Below are positions 23,918 to 35,560 of a stretch of DNA of 64,000 bases, one piece after another; position 1 is the first letter of the stretch; each line of letters opens with the position of its first letter. This DNA is from Salticus scenicus (lineage: Eukaryota > Arthropoda > Arachnida > Araneae > Salticidae), in assembly GCA_963930645.1 (NCBI GenBank), contig CAWVNO010000515.1:2526838-2590837 (forward strand), read 5' to 3'. Below the pieces are notes generated by a model that saw only the letters and a program-made list of their open reading frames with translations, searched no databases and had not been told where the DNA came from. Made by a program: the position numbers and the translations under genes.

Positions 23918-24372
23918 TTAACCCGTTAGTAGTCGCTAGTTGGTCGATTTGCCGCCCATACTTCAGTTTTTCCAGATTTTTTTATTCAATAGCCACCAAA
24001 ATTTTTTAGAAGTGGCATTTGATATACAGTCGGTAACAAAAGTGTCCGAACACTAGCAAAAATTCCTATATGAAAAAAGTACGCTTAATGCAGTTTTGCT
24101 AAATAAATCCTTGTCGAATCCCGTTTTTAGACTGACTAAGAACAGGATTCGACAAGGATTTATTTAACAAAACTGTATTAAGTGTACTTTTTTTATATAG
24201 GAATTTTTGCTAGTGTTCGGACACTTTTGTTACCGACTGTACATAAAACGCGAATAAAATCGCTTTAACGTCGATCACATCACTTTTTAAAATTATTGGT
24301 GATTATTGGTTAAATAAAAAGTTCGCAATCTGTAATAGGTGGCGCTGTCGATAGCGACTATTAACGGGTTAA
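23918..24372. mobile_element. piggyBac-type MITE inside copy A
   Basis: Bases 23922-24368 are bounded by TTAA on both sides. The ends are CCCGTTAGTAGTCGCTA and TAGCGACTATTAACGGG, a 17-bp inverted repeat with one mismatch. Excluding copy B, it is about 232 bases. Removing it rejoins MITE A exactly, '...ggatttatTTAAcaaaaccg', as intact copies B and D read there. No protein. Confidence 0.85.
24025..24241. mobile_element. Foldback MITE family CAGTCGG, copy B (innermost)
   Basis: Bases 24027-24239 (213) flanked by TA, inside the piggyBac-type MITE. The two arms are nearly perfect inverted repeats over ~95 bases, about five differences in the first 85, separated by a loop of about 22 bases. It is the best-preserved of the three copies in the window. 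Confidence 0.9.
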
Positions 24373-25810
24373 CAAAACCGTATTAAGTGTACTTTTTTTA
24401 CATAGGAATTTTTGCTAGTGTTCGGACACTCTTGTTACCGACTGTATATAAGGATCCCCATATGTCCTTATAAATAGATTGCGCAAGTATGCTCTAAATA
24501 TTTTCCTGTGGGTTTAAATCCGGACTGCAGGATGACCAATCAAGCAGACGGATCTCATTCGCTTCAAACCAAACTTTGCTGAATGAGCAGCATGGATGCT
24601 GACATTATCGTGGTTGAAATGTCCAATCTCCTGATATAACTAGAGTGACATTGGGAAGCAAATTATTGCCCGGCATATCTTGATAGTTTTTGAATTCATA
24701 TTGGTATAAATTACCACAATTGTTAATGTGCCATTAACTGCAAACGCATCCCATACCACTACTGACCCCCCTACATATTACCGCTTAGAAAAGTAAGGTT
24801 TTATTTTTTAATATCATACCAGTATTTTTTTAAGCCGTCTGGCCCATTAAAATTAATTTTTTTCTCATCCAAAAAAAAACTATATCTTTCTATTTATTCC
24901 CAAAGGAAACATTTTTTTAGGAAATTCTAAGCGAGCTAATTTATGCTTCTTTGTTAAGTGTTGTAAAGGTTGTAATTCTATGAACAGTGCCATCGGGTTG
25001 GAAGTTAAAACACTGCAGACAGTTCGGCTGGTAAATGGTAGGCTTAAAGCACGAACTACTTCAAAAGAAGACTTATTTTATCGCACGTCCACCAAAAAAC
25101 GGTCGATTTTTGGCGCCTTGAAAGTGCACTTGGTCCTCCTGGGCGCTTGCATTTACCATACTTTGAAAGATTTTTTTAAAAAAATTATTGATTACCGTTT
25201 TAGACTAACCGATAGACCTGGAAATAGTTGCACCACTCATTCCACTCGCTTTCCTTCCAAGAATTTTATCGTGTTCTACATCGAGCAATTGTTTCTGCCG
25301 CGGCATCGTTGCCAATAGCACAGAGAAAAACTAAAGTAACCCTAATTGGTTTTTAGGTTGCCTTTTATATTTCGTGCTTTCTCAAACCGCAGAAAATTTG
25401 CATATCACTCCGAAAAATTCGACGACCTTATATTTTTTTCCATCAGCAAATACGATTAATATCTAATATGGTAATTAGTTTGATTAATTTAAATTATATT
25501 TAAATTAAAGTATATTGTAATTAACAAATCATTTGCATACGTTGTATTTTTGTTGCTTTCCCATCCGAAAATTTTGCATAAATCCTAGTTTAACTATCTA
25601 TTTAATCGACCTTATAATTTTTTCCAAGGCATTACAGTGACCAGCGAAGCGGGCAAAGCTTGTGAGTTTTTTGAAGATTCTTTGTTTAGGAAAAAAAAAA
25701 AAAAAAAAAAAATGACAAAAATTTCGGAAAAGTAAATAGAATCATGTATTTTTAAATATGATATAATTCGTTACTGTTATTTACATCGGTAAGAAAAATG
25801 TGACATTAAG

Positions 25811-26028
25811 TACAGTCGGTAACAAAAGTCTCCGAATACTAGCAAAAATTATTATATAAAAAAAGTACACTTAATACAGTTTGGTTAAATAAATCGTTGT
25901 CGAATCCTGTTCTTAGTCAGTCTAAAAACAGGATTCGATAAGGATTTATTTAACAAAACTGTATTAAGTGTACTTTTCTTTATATAGGAATTTTTGCTAG
26001 TGTTCGGAGACTTTTGTTACCGACTGTA
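25811..26028. mobile_element. Foldback MITE family CAGTCGG, copy D
   Basis: Bases 25813-26026 (214) flanked by TA, ends CAGTCGGTAACAAAAG and CTTTTGTTACCGACTG, same arms and loop as copy B with scattered differences. It stands alone between the Tc3-like relic and the array element at 26066. Bases 25644-25810 hold an A run and AT-rich filler. Confidence 0.9.
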
Positions 26029-26759
26029 AATATGTAAACTAGTTAGCATAGGTGGACTCTGCTCAGTTCCCCATCATATGTATGTTTTCAGAAATTTCTA
26101 GTTGAGAACATATTATATTCATGTTAAGAGAAATAAATTTGATCAAACGTTTGATACAGTGACAGAACGAAATCCCTGCCTAATAGGTTACCCACCGTTC
26201 AGTTCGATATATTTATCCTATTCTAATCTATTAATTTATTTTATTGGGGTCAATTTCGTAGTTTAATCTCATGCTATTATTTCCAGTGCAAAAATCCCCA
26301 AAAGGCATATTTATATTGAATATTGCCCTATTTTTCTATGTTAATAAAATCTTAAATTTCGAATAACTTACCAAATTTTCCTAAGATTATTTGTAGTCAA
26401 TCATGTTCAAACAAGTATCATAAATGTTACTTTGAAGTTGTCTGATATATTTATGATCTCAAAATGGACGTTTATGCTCAATTGTACCCTATTCTGCCAT
26501 GTTAAGTAAATCGTAAGTTCCAAATAACTTACGAAATTTTTAAATTAAAAAATTCATAGTCAAAAACATTCATGCCAGTATCTTAAATGATATTTTAAAA
26601 GTACTCTGACAATTTTACGATGAAAATATCCCTCAAAGTGAACGTTTATACGAAATTTTGTCTTATTCCGCCATATTATGTAAATCGTAAATTTCGAATG
26701 ATTTACGAAATTTTTAAATTAGAAATATCATAGTTAAGAATGTTTATACTAGTATCTTA

Positions 26760-27959
26760 TACAGTAGAACCTCGATCCATCGTTTTTCATGGGGTTGGTG
26801 AAAAAAAAAAAAAAAAACGATGAAAGCGGGAAAACGACGAATGCCGGTTATACTAGGCGAGACGTATTAATCCTGGACGACAGGACCCATACCCCAGCCC
26901 GCCCGGTTCCCGCTGTTCAATGTCTTTTTCTAGTCAATTTTGTCCCCTTATTACTTCCGGTGTGAGCCGTTTTTTTTTTTTAAACACACTTGACATTGTG
27001 AGTTTTTTTTTTGTTTTTCTTCCCATGCTGTTCCTATGGAGTTTTTAGCCTTTTTTCCTCTCTTTTTATACATTCTAAAGTGGCGGTGGAACATCTTCGA
27101 AGAAAACAATGTTTATGAATTAATTCACGACACAATGTATGCAGCATACAACTATTAAAAACTAATTTGTTACTTTCCAAACTATCAAAGAAATAAATCA
27201 ATGTTGTACAACATTAAGTAAGATTTCTTTTTAAAAATCAGTAATTTTATGTTGGGTTTTTTGTTCCTTTTATAAATTTTACAGGAACTCTTCCAGATTT
27301 ACAACGTTTTTCTGGTCCTTTTCTGTAATTTCATGTGCTTATATAGAAATTCGTGCATTTTCAAACGCCATAATTATGTCATCAGCGTGAAAATTATTCT
27401 GTTTCTTCGCCATTATTTTCATTGTTTGAAATCACACGTTTCTTCTATGCTTTAGGATACCGCATGTCGTAGCCTCTTGATTAATACAAATATTATCACC
27501 AAATTCTGTACCAGACTCATCCTCTGTTACACACAGCCAATCTTAATCTACATTATAGCATCATCATTTTCTTGTCCTTCTGTTTGGTATTTCGCACGTA
27601 ACTGCATTTCATGAGACAATTTTCTGAATTACTGGAGAGGTTACTTCCTGCCATGCTGAAATTACAAAATGAATAGATGGTCCGGAGACATGGCATTACA
27701 GTTTTGATCCTCCATGGAAATGGGGAAAAGAGTTATTTTAAGTGAAAAGAAGTAATTCAAATTTGTATGCCATATGGAATCGCTTGATTTTCAAATTCAT
27801 TTCGGTCAGGAGAAAAATTTTACAACGATGAATGCGGAAAAAGTACTTTTTAAAGAACGAAACATTCGAGTTCCGTTAACATTATTTAAATACAGTTTGT
27901 GCAGGGACCATAGAAATAAAACGATCAGTGCGGGAACTATAGATCGGGGTTTCACTGTA
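26760..27959 (-). mobile_element. pogo/Tigger-like element inserted in the third array unit
   Basis: Bases 26762-27957 flanked by TA. The left end CAGTAGAACCTCGATCCATC and right end (complement) CAGTGAAACCCCGATCTATA are an imperfect ~21-bp inverted repeat of the pogo/Tigger type (CAGTnnAACC..CGAT). Inside, the minus strand keeps a decayed transposase tail. The flanks rejoin to a complete 173-bp array unit, which proves insertion after the array formed. Confidence 0.75.
27300..27660 (-). pseudogene. Tigger-like transposase C-terminal relic
   Basis: On the minus strand, frames read in pieces: MAGSNLSSNSENCLMKCSYV, NNENNGEETE, then AFENARIFLYKHMKLQKRTR. These resemble the acidic linker and final helix of pogo/Tigger transposases, with many stops and frame changes. 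The catalytic region is not readable. The family call rests on this tail plus the element termini. Confidence 0.35.
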
Positions 27960-28505
27960 TAATATTTTAAAAGTACCTGACAACTTTACGAAGAAAATAT
28001 CCCTCAAAAAAGAGATTTATACGAAATTTTGCTGCATTCTACCATGTTAAGAAATTTGTAAATTTCGAATAATTTGCGAAATTTTCAAAGTAGCATGTTT
28101 CTAGTTAATAGTGTTTATCCCGGCATCAAAACTGATATTTAAAAGCTGTTCTTACATCTTTACGATAAAAATATTTCTTTTCATGCACGTTTAAGTGAAT
28201 TTTTGTCCTATTCTCCCATGTTAAGAAAATCGTAAATTTCGAATAACTTCTGAAGTGTGTTGCGAATGAATAGGGTTCTTGCCAGTGTCATAACTAATAC
28301 TTTAAAACTTGTCCGATCTCTCTGTGATCATTTGTTCTTGAGATATCGTGTACACAGACTAACAAACTAACGTGCAGACGGACACCATACCCATTTTGAT
28401 ATTTTTGGATTCCTCACACCTGAAAACGTGTAAAAAGGTCAAAAAACCGAGGTCGAAAAATTTCGCGATTACCTAAGTTCCCCATACCTACAGTATGATG
28501 GGGAC

Positions 28506-30300
28506 TAAAAATCTTAAAAAAAAAAAAAAAAATGATCAGTTCAAGTGGAAGAGAATGATTAATATCTTTTTTCCTTTTGAGTTGGCTGCCATCGAATAAA
28601 ACTGATTAATAAATTTAATTGAAATCTTAATATGGACTGTGTACATGCTGAGTTTCATGAAAAATCGGTTTATTGATACATATTTTTAACGTGAGTTTGT
28701 AATTTTTAAATAAATAGCCATCATTTTAAAACAAGATATCGGATCAAGTGGATTAATACACTTGATTAAGACTGATATAGGCTTTGAACGTATACCGAAT
28801 TTCAAGCAATACTTGTTACTCTCTTGTTTAGGTATACGTATAGCTTTAGAGGCCATTTTTTTTTTTACATAGTTAATTTCTTTTTTTTTAAATTTCTTCA
28901 TTTGTATAAAAAAATATTATGATATTTAAAAAAACTCGACTTTTTTTAATAAAAAAAAAAAAAACCCCTATGATTTGTCTAAAAAATGACAGTTACGCTA
29001 AACGTAAAATAATAAAAAATTAATTAATATTTTAAAATAAATTAAAAAGCACTTTACTATGTTTTAGGATTTGAACTATTGTTGTAATTTTGTATATGAT
29101 AGTTTATGGAGTTTTGGTGATATCAAACCAATTGCATTGAAAAAATTCCGAAAATTTCGACACATTCCTAACTTTTTTAACCTCAGAAAATGAACAAATT
29201 TTAAGATATCTTTATAAAAATAGTTTAAAACCTTGATAATAACATTGTAAAAAAGTATGCCAAATTTTGTAACTTTTGAAGTAAGAATGTAGGAGATATT
29301 ATGTTTTGCAGTAAGTTTTGCTTAAAAGTAATTTCTATATTTTAATGTCGTATATTTTTTAAAACGTCATAACTCGGGTTCTGTTTATTTTGGAAACAAA
29401 ATTAAAGCAGATAATTAAAGCTAAAGGTTTGAAGATTATTCCTCGATGAAAATTGAAAAATGTGTTTCTGTAACGAAAATCGCGTATAAAAAGTGTACAT
29501 ACACCTTAAACGTTGACATTATAGATCAATAAAAGTATGCCAAGTTTTATGATTATTATGTTTGTTATGATTATGTCAAACAAGACGTTGCTAACCTTCG
29601 ACGATAACTTCAGGACCTCCACTCCAGTCTCTTACACAGCTTCGGTTACTTTTTCTAGTCTATTTTGTTTAGTGATACTTTTTCTAGTCTAGTCTATTTA
29701 AAGTTCGTTTGCCTTTATTTATTTTTATTTATTATTATTATTATTTGATTTTCCTATAACCAATTAAAATAAAGAACTCAGTTTTATCTGTCAAAGATAT
29801 TTTCTTTAAAGAATAAGCTCTATTATATGTAAGAAAATATATACGTATATTTTTTAAAAAGTGTTGTTTCTATTTTCTTTGGATGTTGTTAATGGAAATG
29901 AACTCTTTTGTAGCAGAATCTATAAATCAAGTTTCACTATTTATTGTTCAAAATCTTTTTGCAATAATAAAAAAAAAAAAAAAAAAAAAACATATTTTTT
30001 AATGATTCGCTTGATAAGCCGGGCATAAAAATGTTTTTCTTTATGTAAAGTTTCTATTGCTTCCAGCTGCATCAAAATTAATTCTTATCAAACTGCTTTT
30101 TTAAGCGTTTGGTTTTACTGCATGTAATATTGTCCTACTTTAGAACTAGGATAACTGGTATTCAAAGCTACTTCATTTTTTATTTGACGTGAAATGAAAC
30201 GAATTTTACACGCCCAGTGCAAAATGATGTGGCTCGATATAGTCTTAAAAGTCTTGGACTAATGTTAACTTAATTCCATAGTCCGACACTTTTCTTTTTT
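28506..30300. other. AT-rich degenerate repeat stretch
   Basis: From about 28560 to 29500 weak ~190-bp repeats are suggested by recurring phrases (for example 'tgccaaattttgtaac' and 'tgccaagttttatgatt'), too decayed to delimit. Near 29640-29695 'tactttttctagtcta' occurs twice in tandem. An A run lies at 29970-29990. No gene seen. Confidence 0.4.
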
Positions 30301-30480
30301 AAATACAGGGCAGGTTTAATTAAACTTCCCCTATAAAAAAACAACTGCATTTAAAATGGGCGAGCACATGACCACCAAATATCGTATATGGACGATTCAT
30401 GAGATGCTCTCGAGGAATAAAAAATAGTCAATGTAGCGATTGAAATGGAAATATAGCAGTTTTAAAAAACGGAATGACCT
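30301..30480 (+). mobile_element. Solitary end related to the 37.9-kb TA element
   Basis: 'tacagggcaggtttaattaa' followed by 'acttcccctataaa' at 30305-30340 matches the terminus of the element at 37853-38671, and the next lines keep weaker similarity ('gcgagcac', 'gatgctctcg'). No matching opposite end was found nearby, so this is a truncated copy. A C-rich run follows at 30541-30567. Confidence 0.4.
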
Positions 30481-30591
30481 ACACGGTCTCTAAAGCTAAC
30501 CAATAAATATTTAAATTATTTATGAGTTTCGTATGCATCACCCCCCCCCCCCCCACCCCACCCCCCTTATTCAAACGCTTTACAACATTTT

Positions 30592-31590
30592 TACTTTCTA
30601 TTACCCATACATATGGTAGAGAAAGTATTGTTTTTGAGTGGTCAAATTTCCGAAATTGATTTTTTGTAATTTTTACACGATTTAAGGTCTCCTGAATACG
30701 AAAATCAGGTTTTTAGCGGTTGGTTGATGTGTCTGATTGTCTGTCTGTCTATATGTCTATTATCAGCATATCTCAAAAACAAATAGTAGCAGGAAGTTCA
30801 AACTCGGCATTCAAAATCTGTGCTATATAGTGATGCTACACTAAACTTTTCATTCAGATCAGGCAAATAGTTCGTGTACAGGGACATCCAAAGGAATTCG
30901 AATATATTACGTCTACGGGAAGGGGAGAATTTGTTAAGTACAGTGTAACATCTATAAGTTGCCTAAACAAAATAGAAAGAACATGTTTTTTATTTATGCA
31001 TAAAAGCATGTTTCGTGTTGATTATTGTAGGAGATCATTCATCATTTCGTTTACGGGGCTACCCAATGTATTTGAATATATCGGAGTTATGCCTGGAAAT
31101 TACTGGAAGTGTATTCATTTTATGTTGGAAGTTTTTTTTATAAGATTAAATTTAATTACACAATGTGATGTGCATATGGACACTATACAAAGACAATAGA
31201 CAATATACAAAGCTACATAGACAATATACAAAGCTACTGAAAATTAAACCAAACGTTCTTTTTTATTGGATGAAATTGATAAAAGTGCTTTGCTGCATTT
31301 TACAATGTCAACGAACACAGCTCAGTAAGAAAATTTCATTTTTCATACACATACTGTAATCAAAGTATTTTTTGAATTTCTATTTTCAACTCTGTTTCTT
31401 TTTTGTAATATCACGTTTTAAGGTGTTCTGAATATGAAAGTCCATTTTTTAGCGGTTAATCTGTATGTAAATCTGTTATCAGCATAATTTTAAAACAAAT
31501 AACTGTAGAACATTTCATTTTGATCTTTTGAAGTTCGTTTAGGTTGTCGCTTGAAAATTGTTTGAAGGCAAATTAGTAACAACCTTGTAC
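30592..31590 (+). repeat. Hairpin-headed array module(s), two heads
   Basis: The head at 30592 has hairpin ACTTTCTATTACCCATACAT then GGTAGAGAAAGT, the box 'ttacacgatttaaggtctcc' (30674-30700) and a 'gtctgtctgtctatatg' tract. The body has 'gtgtacagggacatccaaag' (near 30875) and 'tttacggggctacccaatg' (near 31045), roughly 165 bases apart. A second, incomplete head with the box 'tcacgttttaaggtgttctg' lies at 31411-31432 followed by 'taatctgtatgtaaatctg'. No opposite end identified. Short frames here are not coding. Confidence 0.5.
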
Positions 31591-31599
31591 TTTTTTTTT

Positions 31600-33910
31600 T
31601 ACTTTCTTCTACATGTAATATAGAGAAAGTATTGGATTCTTGAAAATTTTTGACCTCCGTTTTTTGATGGATTTACACGTTTTGGGATGTCCTGAACACA
31701 AATTGATAGTTTTTAGAAAATGTCTGTCTGTGTGTCTGTGTGTATCACGATTTTTGTGGGCACTGTATTTCACGAACTATTGAATGAAATTTAACCATAC
31801 TTGGAATTTAGTTGCACCCTGACATGAACTGGTGCTAATTAGATTTGGGAATCAGTGGCTCAACAGGTGGCGCTGTGATCGCATTTTTTGTAAACTTTTA
31901 ACATTGCAGTATAGGACAAAATTTCGTATAAATGTGCATAATGAGAGTTATTTTAAACTCGTGATTGTAAAATTAATATGAATTATTGATAATAGTAGTA
32001 GTTAACTAGGAAAAAAATTTTGTGCATGTTTTGTTCCCCCACTGGGGGGAAGTACCCCAGAGGGGGGTAAAGTTTCAAGATGGGTATCTTTCGAAAGGTC
32101 TCGTCAATACCTTTAAAAGGAATGGTTGAACTATAAATCTGTGATAATTTAAAACAAAGTTATCGTTTTCTTTCTTTCTTTTTTTTTTTTAATGTTACTG
32201 AGTGAATTTGTATAGGAAAATATAGAAGAAAGTCTTGTGGTGGCCGCAACATACTAGTTTTAATCTTAGTATTTGCACTATAATTAAACGGGTGTTTGGG
32301 AAGGGGGAGCGGTAGCCCTCCTCACACAGAATAATATGTCAAATAAAACTTTCCCTAAACCTATTCAAGATTATTTTAAAAGTAAATTGAACTTTATTAT
32401 CTTGCCTTATTGATCGTACGATTTAATCTGCAATCGACCTTAAAAGTATTGAAATGTAAGAGAAAGTCGTGTGAAGGACACATCTGATTATAATAATAAT
32501 AATAATTATTATTATTAAATTGATCAGGAATTTAAAAAGATGTAAAATTCTGATTTTGTCAGACTTTAACTAGTTCATACTTTAATTGTATTTATTATCA
32601 CAAGATACTTTTAAAATGAAAAGGTTTTATATGAATATTTCTTAACTTATATGATTATTTATAAATACGAACTAATATATTGTGACCAGAACTTTCGTGT
32701 GGACGGATATTAAATAATCAGTAAACTACGTGAAACTGAAAAGGGCTGCACAATAGCATCATCTATTGGCCGATTTTCTTTCAATTAGAATTCGAATAGC
32801 TTTTCATAATACTTCTCACACAGGCTTTCTAACGCAAAACAGTTTTGCCATCTATTTTGCTATCTAACAGTTTATGCTACCGCATTGCTATCTATTTAAT
32901 TCTGGCGGGCTGTATTTTATGTATGATATATATGTATTGTATGTACTATATACGTATGTTTATGTGAATCATGCATATCTTATTTTAATTATTTTTGGTG
33001 GTGCGGGCGAATATTTTAAATATAATAGCTGTACATTAATAATTATAATAATAAGAATCAATAATCGACTTGATATTATTTTACTAGCAATAATCAGCGC
33101 GATGTTTGTTTCTCTAACTACCATAAACAATATTTTTACTCTGAAGAGTCATAACAAATTTAACATTTGATGCTTCAACCAAAGTTACCAAACTATAAAT
33201 TTCTTGAATTCCGTTGTTAGCCGCAGTTTTGCCACCCCTGAGTTCACATATGAAATTTACCATATTTTTAAAACCATATAATAACACCATTTATAACACC
33301 ATAGAAGCCTTAATGTAATTGCAGCAAACTACAGCATAACAGCATTACCTTTCATCTGATTTGTACCCAAATTACCACAGTGAAACTTTTTAATGACAGC
33401 CATCTTAATTTTATGTTTATGGACTTGTATAGTATAAGCTGAAACATAGCTATCCCGTAAATGGGCAAAATCTCAGCATAACTGTGTCACCTATTGAGTT
33501 TTATGAACCTAAACTGAATTAGCATAGCTTTTTCATAATAGTCATTTCACGTGTAAAGTTTGATGCATTCATACCCTATAAAGAATCTGAGATATAACCT
33601 TTACGTATAACGAAGAATTTGCATCATAACAGCGCCACATATAAGCCGATTTTTACAAAAATCAAACCGTTCCCACTTTATAGCAGGCTCTAAGCAAAAA
33701 AAAAATTTTTTTTTTTTTATTTTGTGCATTTTTTCGTGAGTTGCAGCATTCACAAAATTCCTATAATACAGAAAGAGAGAGAGAGAGAGAAAGACAGAGA
33801 GGAATTCTTTTTTTTAAAGGTCAAATCGTGTTCAGGAGATCTTAAAACGTGTAAATACATCAAAAACTAGAAGTCAAAAAATTTATTCAGCTCGTTCTTT
33901 TTATGTATGT
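31600..33910. mobile_element. Array element with heads at both ends
   Basis: The left head has hairpin ACTTTCTTCTACATG...AGAGAAAGT, the box 'acacgttttgggatgtcctg' (31673-31697) and 'gtctgtctgtgtgtctg'. The right head (minus strand, 33829-33910) reads CTTTCTTGTACATACATAAA then the box 'acacgttttaagatctcctg'. The two ends are thus inverted over at least 14 bases (CTTTCTTsTACATr). The interior has units with 'caacaggtggcgctgtg' (31870) and 'cataacagcgccacatataa' (33630). 32325-32400 shares a short repeat with 20745-20850. No protein; the 98-codon frame at 32874 has no domain. Confidence 0.5.
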
Positions 33911-35309
33911 ACAAGAAAGAATTGAAAAATAAATAAATAAATAAATAATAAAAAAAATAAAATAAAATAAAAGCAATAAATTGCAGTTAAACATTGTGAG
34001 GGGGGGGGGATTTTTGTAACTATTAAATTATAAATTCAAATATTACGCTTGCAACATTAGTAAAGTGTTCTTCTACTTTATCGACAGTCCTACCAATAGC
34101 TCTTTCTCTTTCCCCCTTTTTAAACAAGAGTTTTTTACCAGCTGAACAACCAACGAGAATTTATAACGTCTGGGTAAATTATTTACTTAGCATGATCTTT
34201 TGTACATATTATTATTCCTCTTGAATTTTTTCAAGCCTTTTTCTTTCTGTTAAGACAATGATAGAAAAGCTTTGCTCGAATTAACGATTCTTAATAAAAA
34301 CTTCATTTATAAAACTCAAATTTATAACATACGGATAGAATAAGTTTAAAACTGTCGGAAATGAACCATAATCTTTACTGTGGCATTTCTATTCTCAATG
34401 GTTATTCAACCTTCATAGTATAGCTTCGAACCATAAAAAATTATGACTCTATCCAGAATAGTATGTACCACATCATTCTGTGCACAATGCTTCTCTCTGT
34501 CAAAAAATAAAATATAAAAAGCATTTTTCCTTATATTTACTTTCTGATGTCATAGCTGCCGACAAGCAGTCCAACTCCATTTTTCGTCGTCAGTGTCACG
34601 ACTAGATATGTTTGAATAGAAACATCCGCAGGAAAAAGTGTATAGAAAACAGTTCTATGGAGAGGACACTGGTATTAGGAATTCAGTTCGTTTTATTATT
34701 TATTTTGCTTTATTTTTCAGGAAAGAAGTAAGTATTTGAGTATTACTGAATAGAAAAGAAAAGGAGGAAGTGGGGGGGGGGGGGGACTATTCTTTATAAC
34801 CATCTAGAGATACTCTCTTAAGTTTGTATGAGACGATGAGAATTTTTACGAAATCACTGCGTGGGTACATTAAGTGGAGATTTTACAATAAGTATTTGCT
34901 TTTAATGTTTTTAAATCACTATATAGAAGTGTACTCCATTGCGTTTTTCCGTATTATTGTTACATTACTTTTTTAAACATTTATTATGCACTCTCAAGTA
35001 TAAAGAAAATATTCCCATGTTAAAATGACCTTGCAGTGTGTATATATATATATATATATATAATGTATTATTTTTATTTTTATATTTATTTTAGTATTGG
35101 AATTATACTTACAATAGAAACTGAAAGTCTGACATGTTGCTTATAATGTAAAGAGCGCTCCTAAAAATTACTTCTTTAAGTTATTTTCTTTCTATATCTT
35201 TAGGTGGATTTCTAAAAAAAAAAAAAAAAAAAAAAAAAGAAAGAAAGAAAGAAAGAAAAAAAGAAATGAAAAGAAAAAGAAAACTCGTCTTATCTAAAAA
35301 GGTTACCTA
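33911..35309. other. AT-rich stretch without recognisable gene
   Basis: Simple repeats only: AAAT/TAAA tracts near 33930-33975, G runs near 34002-34010 and 34771-34784, a TA run at 35040-35062 and an A/AAAG tract at 35215-35260. No paired termini or coding region found. Confidence 0.55.
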
Positions 35310-35560
35310 TTAACCCCTTGAACTGAAATGACGAGTCCAGCTCGTCATGAATTTCCCGACACTAATTATGTTCTTATATGTATATATAACAATAAACATC
35401 CATATAAATGTGTGAAACAAATATTATTTTTAATAATAACAAATTATTTGAGCAAAAAACCCGTAAGTTTCTATAGCAATCTCTCCTCTTAAAACTAAGA
35501 AAATTAAATTGTCTGCATGAGCAGTGCTGACTGAAAATAAATTGCAGTTCAAGGGGTTAA
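35310..35560. mobile_element. piggyBac-type MITE, 243 bp, TTAA duplication
   Basis: Bases 35314-35556 are flanked by TTAA. The ends CCCCTTGAACTG and CAGTTCAAGGGG are a perfect 12-bp inverted repeat. Just inside the left end is a palindrome 'gacgagtccagctcgtc'. Non-coding. The termini differ from the other two TTAA elements, so this is a separate family. Confidence 0.8.

Larger units (their letters stand above)
23779..24446. mobile_element. Foldback MITE family CAGTCGG, copy A (interrupted)
   Basis: Bases 23781-24444 flanked by TA. The left arm CAGACGGTAACAAAAATGTC and right arm (complement) CAGTCGGTAACAAGAGTGTC are inverted over ~95 bases, each continuing 'cgaaca' and 'gtacactt'. The arms differ at many positions, more than in copy B, so A is the older insertion. 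It is split at TTAA (23918-23921) by the piggyBac-type MITE. Terminal type and TA target fit Tc1/mariner. Confidence 0.85.
23632..25306 (-). pseudogene. Tc3-like (Tc1/mariner) transposase pseudogene
   Basis: Reading the minus strand from ATG at 25306: MPRQKQLLDVEHDKILGRKA and MSGATISRSIG give the N-terminal helix-turn-helix. DEKKINFNGPDG holds the first catalytic Asp, VVVWDAFAVNG the middle strand, FNHDNVSIHAAHSAK the second Asp, DWSSCSPDLNPQENI the catalytic Glu, and ELINAIRNAWENIKKETL plus AMTDRLIKVIEKK the C-terminus, with the stop at 23632-23634. With the 666-base insertion removed the length is about 336 codons, normal for the family. Several in-frame stops (for example after ENI, where Trp is expected) and frameshifts kill it. 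The plus-strand 112-codon frame at 24980 is its shadow. Confidence 0.8.
23560..25643 (-). mobile_element. Tc3-like transposon relic hosting three nested insertions
   Basis: Outer boundaries are inferred from the inverted motif AATTATAAGGTCGA at 23594-23607 and its complement at 25606-25619, with loosely matching flanks ('ctcggaaat' and 'ccttggaaaa'). A second copy of the right motif at about 25425-25436 suggests subterminal duplication. Between them lies a dead minus-strand transposase. MITE A is inserted in it, a piggyBac-type MITE in A, and MITE B in that. Confidence 0.5.
26066..28505 (-). mobile_element. Hairpin-headed array element, 173-bp units, split by pogo
   Basis: The head is at the right end on the minus strand: hairpin TCCCCATCATAC...GTATGGGGA, box 'acacgttttcaggtgtgag' (complement of 28408-28432), then a TGTC tract (28345-28385). 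The body has five units marked by 'ccatgttaagtaaatcgtaa' and 'ttcgaataacttacgaaat' near 26337, 26498, 26671, 28041 and 28216. Spacing is 172-175 once the inserted 1198 bases are removed. The left end carries one hairpin arm inverted (GTTCCCCATCATATG at 26066). No coding content. Confidence 0.6.

Noticed and set aside
24980..25318. 112-codon plus-strand open frame
   Set aside because: It is the antisense shadow of the Tc3-like transposase pseudogene, whose motifs are readable on the minus strand.
33222..33240. hAT end at 'ttttgccacccctg'
   Set aside because: Only a single ten-base resemblance to CAGGGGTGGC, with no partner end.
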